From NCBI GenBank assembly GCA_017506865.1, contig JAFCMP010000513.1, positions 372,001-436,000 of the forward strand: a stretch of DNA of 64,000 bases, written 5' to 3'. Shown here in pieces: positions 13,266 through 27,181 of this stretch; within the stretch, counting starts at the first letter, position 1; every line of letters starts with the position of its first letter. The notes beneath the pieces were generated by a model that saw only the letters and a program-made list of their open reading frames with translations, was not told where the DNA came from and did no database searches. This DNA is from Tribonema minus. Taxonomy: Eukaryota; Sar; Xanthophyceae; Tribonematales; Tribonemataceae. A program made the translations under genes and the position numbers.

Positions 13266-13989
13266 ATCAGCCAGTGCGCCCAGGGCCAGTCCACTTGTGC
13301 TGTGATGTCACACAACACAGCGCCACCATATAGTATAGGGAGATGGGAGCATGCAAGTGACTGTATCAAGCGGGCGGGCAAGTGCGTATAAAAAAAGGGA
13401 AAGGGAGTTGTGGTGTGTCTTCCATCATCCACATACTAGAAGCCGATAAGGTTGGGATACACTTTTCAAGCACACATGCAAGCGTCGGGACTGTACATCA
13501 AAGCGAGGTCGTGTGTGACACAGGCATGTCTGCGATGAGATGCTGTCTTTGAATCTATGTTTTCTGCTTTCTTGCCACTGTCCTTGGATGGCGCGCTAGT
13601 TGCAAGGCTAGTGGGTTTTATTCAGAATCTTGTTCAACCTTGCTCTTCGCTTCAAACTTGATCTTGATGTGTATGGTGAACACTAAGCAAACGCTCCTCA
13701 TCGCTTTGAGAGAGGCAGTTGCAAGGACAGCGCTTTGTGGGGCATCGTGCTCTGATCTGTGAAATTCGGCCACTGTCAGCTAAGCACCTGCCTCAATGAA
13801 CAATGGCGCAAATTGGTGAACACTGTTCACATGCGGTATTCGTCGGCGTGTTCTGACTGTGGCTGCTGCTGCCGCTGCTCAGCTGATGAACATCTAAAAG
13901 TTTAAGTCGACAGTTGAAGTTGAAGTTCTAATATTGAAGTTTTCATAATACAAGAAGAGAGAGGCTGCTCTCTCAGACTTGCCAGAAAG

Positions 13990-16900
13990 ATGTGGAGGAG
14001 ATCCCCATGGCGTGCGCTTCGCATAGGTGGAAACAGGACCAGCGTCAACAGGTCCACCTGCTTCAGAGGATTTGCATCCAAGAACAGTCTGCACTCCGTA
14101 CACAGGGCATGGCCGATTTGCGTGAAGGAGGAAGTGAGACAGGCATTGGCGGCTGGCAAACCTGTAGTGGCGCTGGAGAGCACCATCATCTCACACGGTA
14201 TGCCCTGGCCTGCCAATCTGCAGACGGGACTGGAAGTGGAGGAGATCGTACGAGAGCACGGGTGAGCATGCAGGTGTCATGCATATCTATTTCTTCTGCT
14301 TGCAAATGCTCACCAGTTTGCAGAATCAGCCTATAGATAGAGTTTGTCGCCAACACGATAGTGATGTAGTGACACAGCAGGACCGACGAACATTTGCACA
14401 ATTGCTACTTAGGGGCTCAACGTGGTCGTGCTGATGGAATAACTATTGTGCGATTTGTGAGCCAAAAGCTTGACAGGGCCTGCCAAGCAGTCGTATAGAT
14501 TGTGATGGCACTAGGCATACCAGCCGCATCTTCAAAAAACAGTCTGCACATTGAAAATGGCGCGACTTGTTGCGGCATCAAGCTTACATCGGTGGCAGGG
14601 CAATCTACCCTCATTTAATCCATCATCAGCCCAGGCAGCATTGTCTTTTTTTCTCGTGCTTATGCTCACAAGCGGCATCAATGCCGCAGCAGTCAAGCTG
14701 CTGTCTGCACTTGGCTTGCTATACCTCCGTCAGCTCACGGGGCAATTTTTCTGAGCATCACTATCGCCCTTCCTGCATCCTCACACACTGCCATGCAGCA
14801 AATCCGAACCAGCGTGCACCTGGATTTTGCACAGGGCCGCTGATCACAGTCGCCGCAGTCAACGTTCAGTGTGACGCCCCCCTATTCCAGTAGCACCATT
14901 AATTTTGTTGCGCTGGCATTCGTGCTGCTTGCATGCAGGTGCACGCCAGCTACGATAGCGATCATGGAGGGGATGCCATGCGTAGGGCTCACGCAGGAGC
15001 AGCTGGAGGTGCTGGCAAAGGCTGGTACCAGCGTTAGGAAATGTTCCAGGTACAAGGGGGTTTAATTGTGACGTTCTTGTTTATTGCACATTTTCACTCA
15101 AAACATGCGCCCAACGAGCAGTTGGACTCTTCGACATGACTGCAGACGAGAGATGTGGTAACCGTTGTATTTTCTGTGCAGCTAAGTTTGCCGGCAGAGG
15201 CTACGTGCAGTGTTGCTTTGTGTGCTGGGTACATGCTGAGCAAGGCGACATTCTCATCGGCAATGTTGCAATGTTCATGTCTCACATAATAGCTTTAAAA
15301 GGTTCACAGACATCAACAACGCACTCAGAGCTAAATAAATTGCAGTGAACATGACTCATGTTGTCTTCAGAATATTGTAGACATCAAGGTCACATCCAGA
15401 GCTGAATGTCTCACAGCAGCTGTCCAGCTTCGCCACAGTTCTGAAGTTATCAGTTCGCCTCTAGAGCTTTGTATCACACCAATGCAACTTGTGCACATAC
15501 TTGGCATATGTGACATGATATGTCAGATGTACAAAGTGTAGAAGGTGCAGGCCGCTTTGTAGCCAGATCTACTGTAATGTGGGTGGTACAGGCAGCTTGT
15601 TACCTTTTCTGGTCATAGGCTTTTCTTTTGGTGCTTCACACACGGTGCTGAATGATGCTGAATTAGTGCCTTTTTTTGGCAGTAGGTACACCATTGTGTC
15701 GAGCTAGCCTGTCAAGTGCTTGCATCGTGGCACGCTTGCGCATGAAATGAATGTGTGCACACAAAAAGTGTGGTGGTGCGGTACGCCTTCTACAGTGCTG
15801 CTTGTCATGCCACATCAGGCATGTGCATTAGATATTTCTGTAGATAATCACACACCGTCTGGTGAAATGCAGAGCAGAGGAAGGGGCAGGCAGAAGATTC
15901 CAATGAGCCTGAGGGCTAGTGCAATATTTTCATTGCCCCAATGCGTTTGCGCATTGGCGCTATGCCGGGGTCATATGATTAAGCTGCTTTTTGGGCCAGG
16001 TCAACTTGCAGAGGGCCTTGCATGTTCATCACATGATGGCATGAGCTGTACTTGGTGTTTTTTTAATCTTGACCACCAAAAACGCCAAGCCAATACTGTT
16101 CACCACCGCTCTGTGCGTGCTGCAGGCGTGACATTGCTCTTGCAATGGCGCAGAAAGCTCATGGCGCTACAACGGTGCGTCACATTTTCCTTGTGCCGTT
16201 GTTTCACTTCAGGACATTTCTTTTGCGAGATTTTTTAAGCATGCAGCAGAGCATAGGCGTGTATAGCACGTTAACACTGTGCAATACTGTACATATGGGT
16301 TGCCATTTTATGGTGGATTGATCATCACCATGTAGTGCTATACGTGCATGCTGTTGGTCCTGCACTCATATCTTGAAAGCAGGCGATGTATGCATATGCT
16401 GGCAATGTGCTGCATGCATTTACTGTCAATGTTATCGCTGTGAGTTTATACCTTTATGGCGATTTGCATACACACATGCGCAGAGTAGTGGCTGGATTCT
16501 CTCACAGTTCAATCTACCTGGATTACTATCCGGAGTGCATTGTTATCGCCAATAGAGCTCACTCCTGGCAGCTCTAGCCTTGACCTTACCCGTAGCCCCC
16601 TGGAAGCCGCGCATTGCTTACTTCAACTACTCGGATGATATTGTTGTGTTGTGTAGGCCGGACGACTTGCAGCAGGTCTTCTCTTCGGAAGGTTTATGCA
16701 GGCACAGTGTGCAAAAGGGTGCAAGGCCTCTCATGTTCATCAGCATCGCAGTGGCACACAGCCGCGCGCTGACGCTATTGTTCATTCCCAGAGTGATTGT
16801 GTTTATATCAATGTGATCCTGCTGTTGATGTGCGGGTGCAGGTTGCTGCGACCATGGTGTTGGCACATCTGGCTGGCATACAAGTGTTTGCCACAGGAGG

Positions 16901-19900
16901 CACAGGAGGCGTTCACAGAGACGTGGCAGACACAATGGTCAGCACTCAGCGCAGCAAAAAAATGTCATACATGGCAAAACTTTAATAAATACTTGTCGCT
17001 GGGATGACGCCATCTGGTATGTTTTTTGTTGTGGCATATACAGTGCATGCTGGGGCAGTCTCAAACCTTCCATGCAGGCATGGCACCATTGTTTTTATAG
17101 CGTTACATGGTATGGTGGCATGGGGCGCCAGGAAACTCGTGAGCATGTGAGGCAGCACACTGTGTATTATATACTTCGAAGTATTTTGACCCGTGCACAC
17201 GACTCACAGGACTATTAGGGATCATAACACTGCAGCGCCAGACAATCTGTCAGCCATCGCCATCCTTGTGTTCTAACTCGTTCATATTTTTCCGTTTGTG
17301 TTATCAATGCATATACAGGACATCAGTGCAGACATCACGGAGCTGGCCAGAACACCTGTAACGGTCGTCTCGGCAGGCGTCAAATCCATCCTGGATGTCC
17401 CACGAACACTCGAGGCACTGGAAACTGCCGGTGTGCCAGTCATGACGCTCGGCTCTGATGAGTTTCCTGCATTCTTTTCGCCGGCCAGCGGCACACGCGC
17501 ACCAGCGCGCGTCGAGTCTGCAGAGGAGGTGAGCTCTGCCATAGTTGAAGTACAGAGTGGAACTGAGGCACTTGTTGCTACTTTGCGTGCGGCTCGGAGT
17601 CTGCGAAGGACATGTACGCTCTTCATTGAAGTAGAGACGGGAGTCCATGACAATTGCAGTGTGTTGTCTGTCGTCCAGCGCACTTGTACATCTGTGCGCA
17701 TGGAGTCTGCCCAGCAAACGAGCGCTGCTATCGTTGAAGTCTTGAAGTGGTGTGTTGGATGCTGCCTGAGCCCCCCCTTGCTGGCCAGCGGTATGCACAC
17801 GCTGCATACTGAACGTGTGGCGTGACGCAGTTGGCAGCCGCTGGCATGTGCATGCCGAAAAGTGGAGAGCGCTGAGATGAGTGGCGCAACTTATGCCATT
17901 TACATGAGCCACTTCATGACAGACGAAGTCATTGGCGCATTAAAGGCACAAACATGCATTCGCTTGGGTGTTTGAGGGCGCCATATGTGCTTCCGCCTGC
18001 GTTTTTCGTGCCAGCATTCACATTTTCTCGTTCATGATGAACGATTGCAGGTGCAACTCATACTCAAGACTCATGTCTGTGCATGGCCATGTCCGCAGGT
18101 GGCAGCAGCCATTCATGCTTCAAATGCGCTGGGGCTCACCAATGGCATGTTGGTGGCAGTGCCCAACCTTGCACCTGGCGGTGAAGAAATTGAGGCAGCG
18201 GTGCAGGTAACTTTGTCTCACATGCCTAGACCTAGGTACATGATCAAACCCGAGTATTCACTGTGTTTACTGATGTTCAGAATATTTCTGTGTTGGTGGT
18301 TAATTGAATTTTTTTCCCCTTCTGATCACGTCAACAAGTACTTCATTCAAATCACCTTTGCAGTTTTCTTCAAACAATTTTAGCTGTACACAATGAAATG
18401 ACTCAGTCAGCGAATACAGGGTACCCCCTGGGGGTGTTTGCTGTTGCTAGATCGTTCTGTGCCTGATGTGCGTGCATGGCAAGGTAGCCGTGATAGCTTC
18501 ACAGCGCGTGTCAGTGCTTCCTCTTGCTGTCTTGAAGCTACTTGAAATTGTAAACCAAAAGCAAGAGCTATCAGAGAGTAGGACTCGGAAGCATCTGCAA
18601 ACATTTCACGGATCAAACTGTGATGTATTCAATTACCCTTGTCATGATGATCATCATGATGTTGCACCTTAGTTTCTTCACATGCAAAATGCTTCACTTT
18701 AAAGCATTTGCTCCACAATGCACTGATACCTATGCTGAGTAGTTCACCTGCCTTCTCCCCACGCAGACTGCCCTACGGGAAGCCCATGAGCAGGGAATCA
18801 CCGGTCGTGAGGTGACTCCTTTCCTCCTGTCAAGAATACATGCACTGACCGGCAACGCCAGCCTACGAAGCAATGTGGCCCTCGTCAAGAACAATGCCAG
18901 GGTAGGCGCGGAGATTGCTGCTGCTCTAGCAACATTGCAGCGCTCAGCAAAGTCACCCTCGCCACCAGCGGGCGCCGCTGCTGGCCGCTCTGGCAGCAGT
19001 ACCACCAGCAGCAGCAGCAGCAGCAACAACAGATGGGGGTTGACATCAATGCCCCATGCCGCCGCACACGATGGCACCGCCAGCGCACCCCCCGTGCAGT
19101 CCGCCGCCGCAGCGGCAGCAGCAGCGCCGGCGGCAGCAAATGTGACAGTGGTCGGCGGCTGCCTGGTGGACTACGTGGCGCAGCCACACCATGCACTGTC
19201 GCCGCGCTCATCTGCGCCGGGGCGCCTGCGCAGCGGCTATGGTGGCGTCGCCAGGAACGTCGCAGAGGCCCTGGGCCGACTGCGTGGCGGCAGCAGCGGT
19301 GGCAGTGCTGACGGCAATGGCAGCGGCGGTGATGGCAGTTGTGACAGCAGCGGTGATGGGTGCGGTTCTACACGACTGGTCTCAGCTGTGGGGGATGATG
19401 ACGCAGGGGCGGCGCTGCTTGCACACGCAGCGACGGCTGGTGTAGATGTGTCGGGGGTAGCGGTGAGTGTGGCAGGTCAGCGTGATGTCATTCACCTGGG
19501 AGCAGGATTGTAGATGGCGTACGGACTGATTGTGGCTGAAGTTGCAGTTCAGTTGTGGCTCAACTGCGACCACGGAGCACTGTAGAGGCTGACATAAGGT
19601 TAGGGTCAGACATGGTCAAACGTTATTAGTTAGTATGTTGCTGAACCCAGACCTAGTCAAAAGTTCACGATCGTCAGCTTGGCTGATTTTCAGAGCTGCC
19701 TTGGTATGTGGCACCGATCTGCTCACAGATGTGCTCACAGATCTGTGACCTTTGGGTTGGAATGCGGAATCTGGTTGTAATGCCTCTGCTACACAGCCCC
19801 TTAGGTTCTGCGATGTCTTGTTCTGGTAAGGGTCACCACATAGCCTGGCATAGCGGGCCATGTGTTGATGCGACACAAGTACCACAAAGTGCAGCAACCA

Positions 19901-22900
19901 ACACTTCCCCTGTGAAAAACCTGCGCTTTTGCCGCTCGTCATGCGCAGGTTGTACCTGGGTGCCGAACGGCATCGTATGTGGCGTTATTAGACACTAGTG
20001 GTGACCTGTTTGCTGCTGTTGCGGACACGGAGCTGCTCAGGCACCCGCTCGCCTTGAGCACGCTGCAAGGCGCCCCACCACCACGGGGCGCGCCAGGTGC
20101 GGCTTCCCTGCTGCAAAGCTGTGAAAACAAATATTGAATGACGTGCCACAGAACCACCGTCGGCTTGTCGTGAACCACTGCTTTTGGTGTAATGGTTGCA
20201 TGGGGGAACCACGCATACGCCAGGTCCTTGACTTTCAAAACCACATTCTACGATGCTTTGGTCTGGTATGCAACCTGAAAGTGTATCGCCCTTGTTGTGA
20301 ATGTGCTCCTGTAACAGTAATACGCTGACGCGGTACCAGCGTCTTGCAACTACAATTCAAGTAGTGCTTCAGGTGTCACAGTGGATGAGATATTGTGTGT
20401 TGAGCAGTGGTGCTGTGCAGTTGTGTTTTACTCTTGAAGATGCCAAAATTTGTCGCTTCTCAACAGCATTACACTTTGATATGCATGTACTGTTACAGTA
20501 CTGCCTGGTAATACAGTACTATGTTAGGGTGACCTTTGGTACAAATGAGATGCCCTGCTTTATGAAGTTTATCCCAGGAATTGGGATGCGTTGTCAGCTT
20601 CAGGTGAGTAGATACTAGAGCGGCTCTGCAGTACTGACGCATTAGTACATGTCACGGCGGCGGAGGAATCTGATGATACGCTGAGCACTGCACTGCCACA
20701 GTGCATGCTCCCTGAGATATTCACATCGCACATGTCTGCAAATGCCTACGCACAGCGCTTCAGAACTACCTTGTTGAAGTGCTTTTGGAGCAGCATTACA
20801 ATGTTGGAGTGTTTTGAAGGTCTTCTCGATTTGACCCATCAGTGTTCTTGTTGTTCCTGATAAGCAGGCGCTGCCATGGCTCACGACAGCCGCCTCGTCA
20901 TCGCAGACGGCAATTTGCCCGCCGCCGCCTTCCGCCACCTAGCACAAGACTGCGCGCTCAGCGGCGTGCCAGTGATGTTCGAGCCAACTTCAATAGCAAA
21001 GTCGACCCTGCCTCACGAAGCGGGCGCCCTGAGAGGACTGGCGCTTGTGACTCCAAACATCGAAGAGCTGGTCGCCATGGCTGAGCGTCATGTGATTAGG
21101 AAGCATGCAGCAGCGCCTTTGTTGACGCCGGGGCAGGCAACAGCTGCGCGGCGCGGGGAAGAATTAGAAGTTCTGGCACCACTGATAAGGTGATCGGGTA
21201 ACAATAGTACAACATACAAGTACCTACTTTGAAGTAGTAGTTATGGCCAGCATATGCATGTAGGTGCATGCAAGCCACTCATACTATTCAGGTGACAGTT
21301 ATGTGCCTCTCCAAACCAGCAGTACACAGATTTTGTTTTTGTGAAGCGGCAGTTGCACAGCGGTCGCGAATGTCGCGAATGGGCCAAGTGGGCCTGGCCA
21401 TTTGGAAGTCAAAAGGAATGCCGGATAACTAAAAGGAGTAGATGTGTATGAGAATGTTTATATGTGAGACTGCTCATGTGCGAATGTGCTTTAGACTAAT
21501 TGTTTGGCATGTAATACCATGTCATATGTCGCTCTGTGAATATCTGTCCGAAGCTCATGAGCAGTTGGTCTCATGTATATTCACATGCCTCGAAGCAGGC
21601 ACAAGCCGCCAGGCTCTTCGTACCACCATCAATGTAGCAATGAACCCTCAGCGTACGACGGAGTTGGGTACACATGAAAGCATGGAGCTGCAGACAGATG
21701 CCAACGAACGCTCCTGGTCAAGCTGAGATGAAAGCACACCCCAAATCATTTGCAGTGTGATTGAATGGTACTCATGCATTAGCCTGGCAATTGGTCACGG
21801 GCACAGTCGCTCACAACTGAGCTGATTATACTTCTGGTGCTCCAGCTGCATCTGATTGCAGGCTGCGGTAGATATGATTTTGAAAGAGGACCTGGTGCAG
21901 TTTTGACTGTCTGCAAAACATCGTCGCCTGCGGACCTGATACAGATTTCGTTCTGCCTGTGGCGATGAAAATCCTGCGCTCAGGTGTTCCAGGACACCAA
22001 ATATTTTTTCTGTGTTCAACTGCAAAGCTCCTTCAACTGCATCAAATTTTGTTCACAACACAAAGCTAACGCCCAACAGGACTTCTCTGCCCCCCACAGG
22101 CTCGTGCTGCACGGCATGCACGGGGTGCACATGGCAGGCAAGGGTGAAGCAGAGGACTCCTTGAAAAGCGCTATGATGCCAAATGGCGCCAGCATTGCTG
22201 GCGCCAAGCATGTCGTGGTGACACTGGGGGCAGGGGGCGTCCTGACTGGAAGTGCATCAGTGCACGATCAAGTGAGAGCCCGCAGATGCGACAGTGCTTG
22301 CAAGTTCTCTGCTGTGATATTTATGGTGGGGTCTGGTTCAGATCAAATTCGGGCATTGATGGGAGTGCAGGCATGAGCGTCAGATACTGTAGCCACAGCT
22401 TCTGGATCCTGCCGCCAGAGGCTTATGCGTTGCACTACAGTGAATGACAGGCTTGCACAAACTTCAAGAGCTGGCGAGCAGTACAATCACTGGGGATGAT
22501 GCGTGGTTGGTGAACCCCTTCAATAATGACATGACCAGGACATCAACAACTGTTCATCATGTGTGTGTAAGCAGCGCTCATACGGCAGCCATGTATAGTG
22601 CTCTACTGGCAATGCGGAACCATGACAAGTAAACTGAACCTTCACCTGGCCAGCGACTGCCTGATGCTACACTAGATTTCATCTGCACACACCCCAGTAA
22701 TTTGGTTCACATATCCTCCTGGTCACCCACAAGTATGCTGCTGCGGACGTGGTGTCCTCTTGACGAATGCTCAGGATGATGTCATTTTGGCCCACTATCC
22801 GGCACTGCCAGCGAGACTGGTGGACTGCACTGGCGCAGGAGACTGCCTGGCTGCTGGCCTGGCTCACGGTCTAGCTGCAGGTCTCAATCTGGAACAGAGC

Positions 22901-23674
22901 GTCCAGCTGGGCATGAAGTGCGCCAAGATAAGCGTGGAATCCAGTGAGGTGAGTGCTGCTATCTGATGTCAACTGGCAGTGTAAGATTTGCCAGGTGGGT
23001 GGCATGCTAGTATGGACATGCACCACAAATGTATACTCGGCATGTTTGCATGCTAGTGCAGCAAGCTTGTGCTGTGTGCATTTGCTGACATGCGCTGAGT
23101 GACTCAGCATTGCGGCCTGTAAGTGCCGGCGGCATTAGTGGTGCACCATGCTTTGCACGTCTATGTCATACTTTTGTATTGCTGGAGATTTGAGGAGATG
23201 CAGCTGTTCAAGAGGGTGCGATTGCTGATGCTGCATTCAGCATACTGCAGCAGCTGAATCACTCATTGGCTCCACACTAGTTTTGCAGCACTTACACTGA
23301 GTATCATCACACAGCTTGCATCTGGTGCCCAAGACAAGTACTAATACGGCGCTCGTACGAACAACAAGTGCATCAATATCGTGCAGTGCCTTTCTGGAAG
23401 ATTATGATGTTCCATTATGATGGTTGCCTTCATTGGACATTAAGCGGTTTCTGCAACTGTTGAAAAATTATTGACATATTTTTACAGCTTGTAGACACGC
23501 AGACTGTGTATTATAGTATTACTTTAGTGTCCGTAAGATCACAGCATACTTTCACTTGCTTGATGTCACAGCACATTACAACGCGACGATGTATGGATAG
23601 GTACTTCAGGCTCATAGCATTTCTTGCTGTTGCCACAGGCTGTGCCTATCAACCTCGCTGATGCACTAGACTGA
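13990..23674 (+). CDS. Bifunctional pseudouridine-5'-phosphate glycosidase / pseudouridine kinase, 12 exons
   Basis: Exons: 13990-14261, 14939-15049, 16126-16174, 16842-16937, 17319-17528, 18099-18206, 18767-19462, 19949-20096, 20868-21189, 22100-22271, 22775-22948, 23639-23674; total 2,394 nt, 797 aa, all phases close. Residues 1-35 ([14 protein letters not shown]..., Arg-rich, ending RGFAS) look like a mitochondrial presequence. Residues about 50-340 are Psu[15 protein letters not shown] with the catalytic Glu, [38 protein letters not shown] and AGVKSILD with the conserved Asp and Lys. A Ser/Ala/Pro linker (about 341-406) leads to a PfkB-family kinase: [35 protein letters not shown], and [17 protein letters not shown] (about 744-760) with the catalytic Asp. 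The kinase would phosphorylate pseudouridine and the glycosidase would split the product into uracil and ribose-5-phosphate, so both steps sit on one chain. Such fusions are known in eukaryotes. The poly-Ser/Ala linker may vary in length. Confidence 0.93.
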
Positions 23675-24751
23675 CAGAGGTGCCATGGATGATGGCAGGG
23701 TGCTGCAATGGCGGTCACACCTACCTTCAGGTACCGCACAGCACATGATAATTACAAAATTGTTACCGCATTGGACATACTCGGCATTATCGCTATACTC
23801 GGCGGTGTTCTGACCTGCTCATGAAACAGGCCTGCTGTCTTTGTGAGCAGTGTTGATGACAAAGTTATAATGACAAATGAAAGCCTCAGCATACAACGTC
23901 CAGGTGTGCGTTATGATGCCATCTTTTGCTTGCGCTATCTTCTGCCTCACGATGATGACCATTGTGCATTGAGGATAGTGTTACTCGTGCTTTGACTGTG
24001 GTGTCAGACGCTTGTTGTTCGCCACTCCGAGTCTTTGCTGTCTTCCATCCTGTTGTCCATGGACTGCAGTCGAGTTTGCTGCACTTGTGATAGATGCCTG
24101 ATGGATTGTTGAGCTGGGAAACCTGCAATTATTTCAAGAATGACAAGGTTTTGAGGGCCCTAAAGCAAGCAGAGTTTACCAGAGAACTTCTGCAAGATTA
24201 TGATTGATTGGGCCCTGCTTGCTCAACTGCCAAGCGGCATGGCATCGCACTAAAGGCATGCTTTTTTAACAGGCAGTCACAACAACCACTGCGGTTTCAA
24301 GACACAAAAATCAAAAAATGTCATGGGGCGTCCCCTGACTGAATGAGACATCACAGCAGCAATATCCTTTTTGAAAGGGCAAAAGTTGTGCACTTCCATA
24401 TGACTCAAAGTTATGCCATTCCTCACAGCAAAAGCCCACAAGCACTTCATGCTTAGAAGTACCCATGCACTGGACACAACTATGCATCCTCGCCGAAGCT
24501 TTGAAATATTGAGTATATCTGCAAGTGCGTGTTGAGGTAGCACCCAAAGTATACTGTAGTGCTGGCAATGCAAGACTGCTGTCGCAGTACCCTAATGTGA
24601 ATTTTCTTGCGTGGCTGGCAGTCGCAGCTGCAGTAGCATCTACGTTGCAAAAAAAAAAATCACAAAATATTAATGGCCTCTCCTCTCCCACCAAGTGTAT
24701 TACTAGTGGGCTTACTCAGTCTCAACAACCTTCTTCTTCTGCGCTTCTCAC
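23675..24751. other. Gap after the pseudouridine gene; nothing firm
   Basis: The first part is presumably 3' untranslated sequence. A minus-strand open frame at 24311-24694 is Cys/Phe-rich, without splice support or recognisable motifs, and I do not call it. Confidence 0.4.
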
Positions 24752-26300
24752 CAGGTTTGTGAAGCCAGTGACCAGGAAACGTGTTGCGACGCGTTTCAGC
24801 AGCTCGTCTGTGGAGGCCGCAGCCTGCTTGCCTGCGCGCGGCCGCTGTTGTGCTGCCTCCAGCTGCACCGCAGCCCCAACCTTGCGCATCTGCCGCTGAC
24901 TATAGTCAAAAGGCGGTGTGCCATCAGCTGAACCTTGCCCATTCAGATGCATCATGTTTTAGCGCCCACGCCTGCCTGGTGTCTCAGTAGCTCCTGCGCA
25001 AGCTCCGTTACCACCACATACTCCGGGCCTTCTTGTTGCAGCCTGTGCGCCTTGAGGTTCGTGCAGGGCGTCCAACGCAAAGCAGCACCGGCGGCGCTGC
25101 TGCGATGGCCACTGGAGCCTGATGCCGGCAGCAGTGGCGCAGGCAACAGTCACAGGGGCAGCTGCCTGGGTGGCAGCCGTTCTTCCGAGTCGCGTGGGGT
25201 ATGTTGTCGGCGTGCCCTCGCCCCGCAGCACACGCAGGTGCTCGAGAAGGCCGGTGGATCGCGCAACAGATGCCTGGCACTTGGTTGCCAGCAGCTCGGT
25301 GGCATAGCGTGAAGTGCCAAGCAGTGCTCGGCGACCCGCTTGCGGAGAGTTAGCGGCATCCTGCCCAATGGCATCCATTTGGCCAGAAGTGCGTGTGTCG
25401 AGGTGGCCGCGCACAGTCGCGCCACCACGCGCACCCGTGTCGGGAAAGGGGATGCCGCCTGTGAGGCAGGGTGGGGAGGGGTGAGAGCGTTAGCTCTGCC
25501 GCGAGTGGGGATGTCGCCTGTCGGGTCACTGGGGCGGGCGGCGGGGGGGGGGGGGGGTCTACTGAGAGCAGCCTGAGTGTCATCGAGTGCACTGTGACTG
25601 AATTGATTGCAAATCGTGTGAGTGGGCACCGTCATGATCAATGTCTGATGCTTTATCTGAGTGTAGAACACAATCGGCGGCGGGGATCCGTGGCGTCTTG
25701 CATCCTGTGGAAAGGCTGCTCAGTAAACCACACATCATGTATGCACACTGTTTAAAAACAATTGCTTCAGAACGTCATTGTTATATGGAGGTATTCATAT
25801 ATGCTTATGACGTATTAAAAAAAATAGAGTAATTTACGACAATATTTTACTTGGTGATGCAGCGCTCAGGGTCAGCAGCAGCAGCTCAGTCACACCTCTA
25901 ACACTGAGAGCAGGAGCAGCGGCGCTGGCCGTGCTGCAGCAGCAAATAAATGACTGTGCTCTGTGCTGTCATTTTGGCGGGAATATACGAATTTCAGGGG
26001 GGGGGGATGTAGCGGGGGAATATAACGGGGAATATACGGTGAATGCCTGGCGGTATGAGGCAGGCATATGTCTAGCCATACTCTTATAGCGCAGCCGCCA
26101 TGATCACCGCCACCTGTGGCACTACTGCCACCACCCTTGCCATGGCAGTAGAGTTTGTGCGTCAGCACAGCAAGGCAACTCGCTGGTCTCCAAACACAAA
26201 CTGCGGATCACCCAGCAGCGCCTTAGCGGCTGCGTTGGCGCCTTTGGCGTAGCTACTGTGGATGGCTCTGGCGCTCATGGCCACGGCAGCTTCGAAGTAT
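24752..26300 (-). pseudogene. Decayed minus-strand copy of the unknown gene at 48.2-53.1 kb
   Basis: Read on the minus strand, three blocks match the plus-strand gene at 48.2-53.1 kb in the same order. Block 1 (about 26297-26163) reads AMSARAIHSSYAKGANAAAK and weakly resembles the end of the first exon there. Block 2 starts at 25458 just after CCTCACAG, as does the homologous exon at 51533, and contains LRKRVAEH, LLATKCQAS and RGEGTPTTY (compare VRKEAAEH, LMATKCEAS, RGEDTPTTY), then KAHRLQQEG (compare KAHRLRQAG). Block 3 contains RQMRKVGAAVQLEAAQQ and ends at 24752 before a GTGAGA donor, like the homologue. Several frameshifts break the frame. The shared exon borders show that it arose from the intron-containing gene, not from a retroposed mRNA. 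The product is unknown. Confidence 0.65.
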
Positions 26301-26463
26301 CATTTTCGCTTGAGGGGCGAAAGACTCTGTACAAAGCACACCTTAATTTGCCTGTGAACGGACATGTAGATACTGCGTCAATCAATGCAATGATGATGTG
26401 GCTTGAGTCACTAGGGTTGCAAAAAAGCGTATTTTGAAGTTTATTTCTGAGTTCAAGTGCCCT

Positions 26464-26477
26464 TTTTGTGGTGGACT
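26464..26477 (+). repeat. Left target-site duplication of retroelement L-A
   Basis: TTTTGTGGTGGACT here and again at 33994-34007 are identical over 14 bp. They flank the 3' end (here) and the truncated 5' end (there) of the minus-strand retroelement L-A. This is the mark of target-primed reverse transcription. Confidence 0.85.
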
Positions 26478-26714
26478 TGTATTTATAAAGGCCCAAGGGA
26501 GGCCGGGTTGCCTATGCAATCGAAAAGCTTGCGTCAACGCAGCAGCCTAGTCTGCGCTGTGCCCTGGGAGTTTGGATACCGGCGCCGCAACACAGCCCAG
26601 CATTCGCGCTCCACGTGTGTATGCCATGACGCGCTCCGCCAACTCCCGCGCCAGCGATATACTCAGCTCAATGTGGATCTGACGCTTAGGTAACCCGGCC
26701 TTGCGTAACACATC
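26478..26714 (-). pseudogene. 3' terminal piece of L-A
   Basis: This piece nearly duplicates 27107-27350 of L-B: the C-terminal codons (AGLPKRQIHIELSISLAREL region), the stop, and the short 3' untranslated region. It ends abruptly at 26714 (AACACATC) where the later insert begins, and it would continue at 31800 in the unsplit element. Confidence 0.8.
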
Positions 26715-26795
26715 AGAATCTCACTGAGTCTCAGGATCCGCTCCGCTCATCCGCGACCCTGAAACTCAAAAAGCAACCGAGCACTTATGCTATAG
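26715..26795 (+). repeat. Left inverted repeat of the L-B insert (81 bp)
   Basis: It starts AGAATCTCACTGAGTCTCAG and ends GAGCACTTATGCTATAG. It matches the reverse complement of 31725-31799, except for a small indel region near the outer end and one T/C change. The first nine outer bases are identical. Confidence 0.85.
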
Positions 26796-27181
26796 TAAAG
26801 TCTCCAGGGCAGAACAGGTGTTGAAGTTGGGTAATGGCATGCTGTAGCCCTATGTCAGGGTCATCTGCTGACTACTCACTTGTTGAAGTTGATGTTGTTC
26901 CTGATGTGATATTGTACTTCAACGGTGATATTCATACTTCAACTTCATGCCAACTTCAACTGTCATATCACTGCTCAGCGTGCAATAGCACGGCTCCACC
27001 CGTCTCAACTCCAACAACCAACAGCTCTTCTGGTGCGTCTAAGTGAGGCCAAGAATCTACCATTGTCAAACTTCAACAGTTTGAGTGTCTTGACTAACTT
27101 CACGTATGGACTTGTATTTATAAAGGCCCAAGGGAGGCCGGGTTGCCTATGCAATCGAAAAGCTTGCGTCAACGCAGCAGC

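Noticed and set aside
21862..21897. Possible exon [11 protein letters not shown] in the pseudouridine gene
   Set aside because: The preceding exon ends in phase 2 at 21189 and joins 22100 perfectly (APLI-R-LVLHG); including this piece would break the frame.
26460..26800. Twin-priming 5' inversion to explain the inverted leader copy
   Set aside because: In twin priming the inverted 5' part sits on the 5' side of the element; here it sits on the 3' side of L-B.
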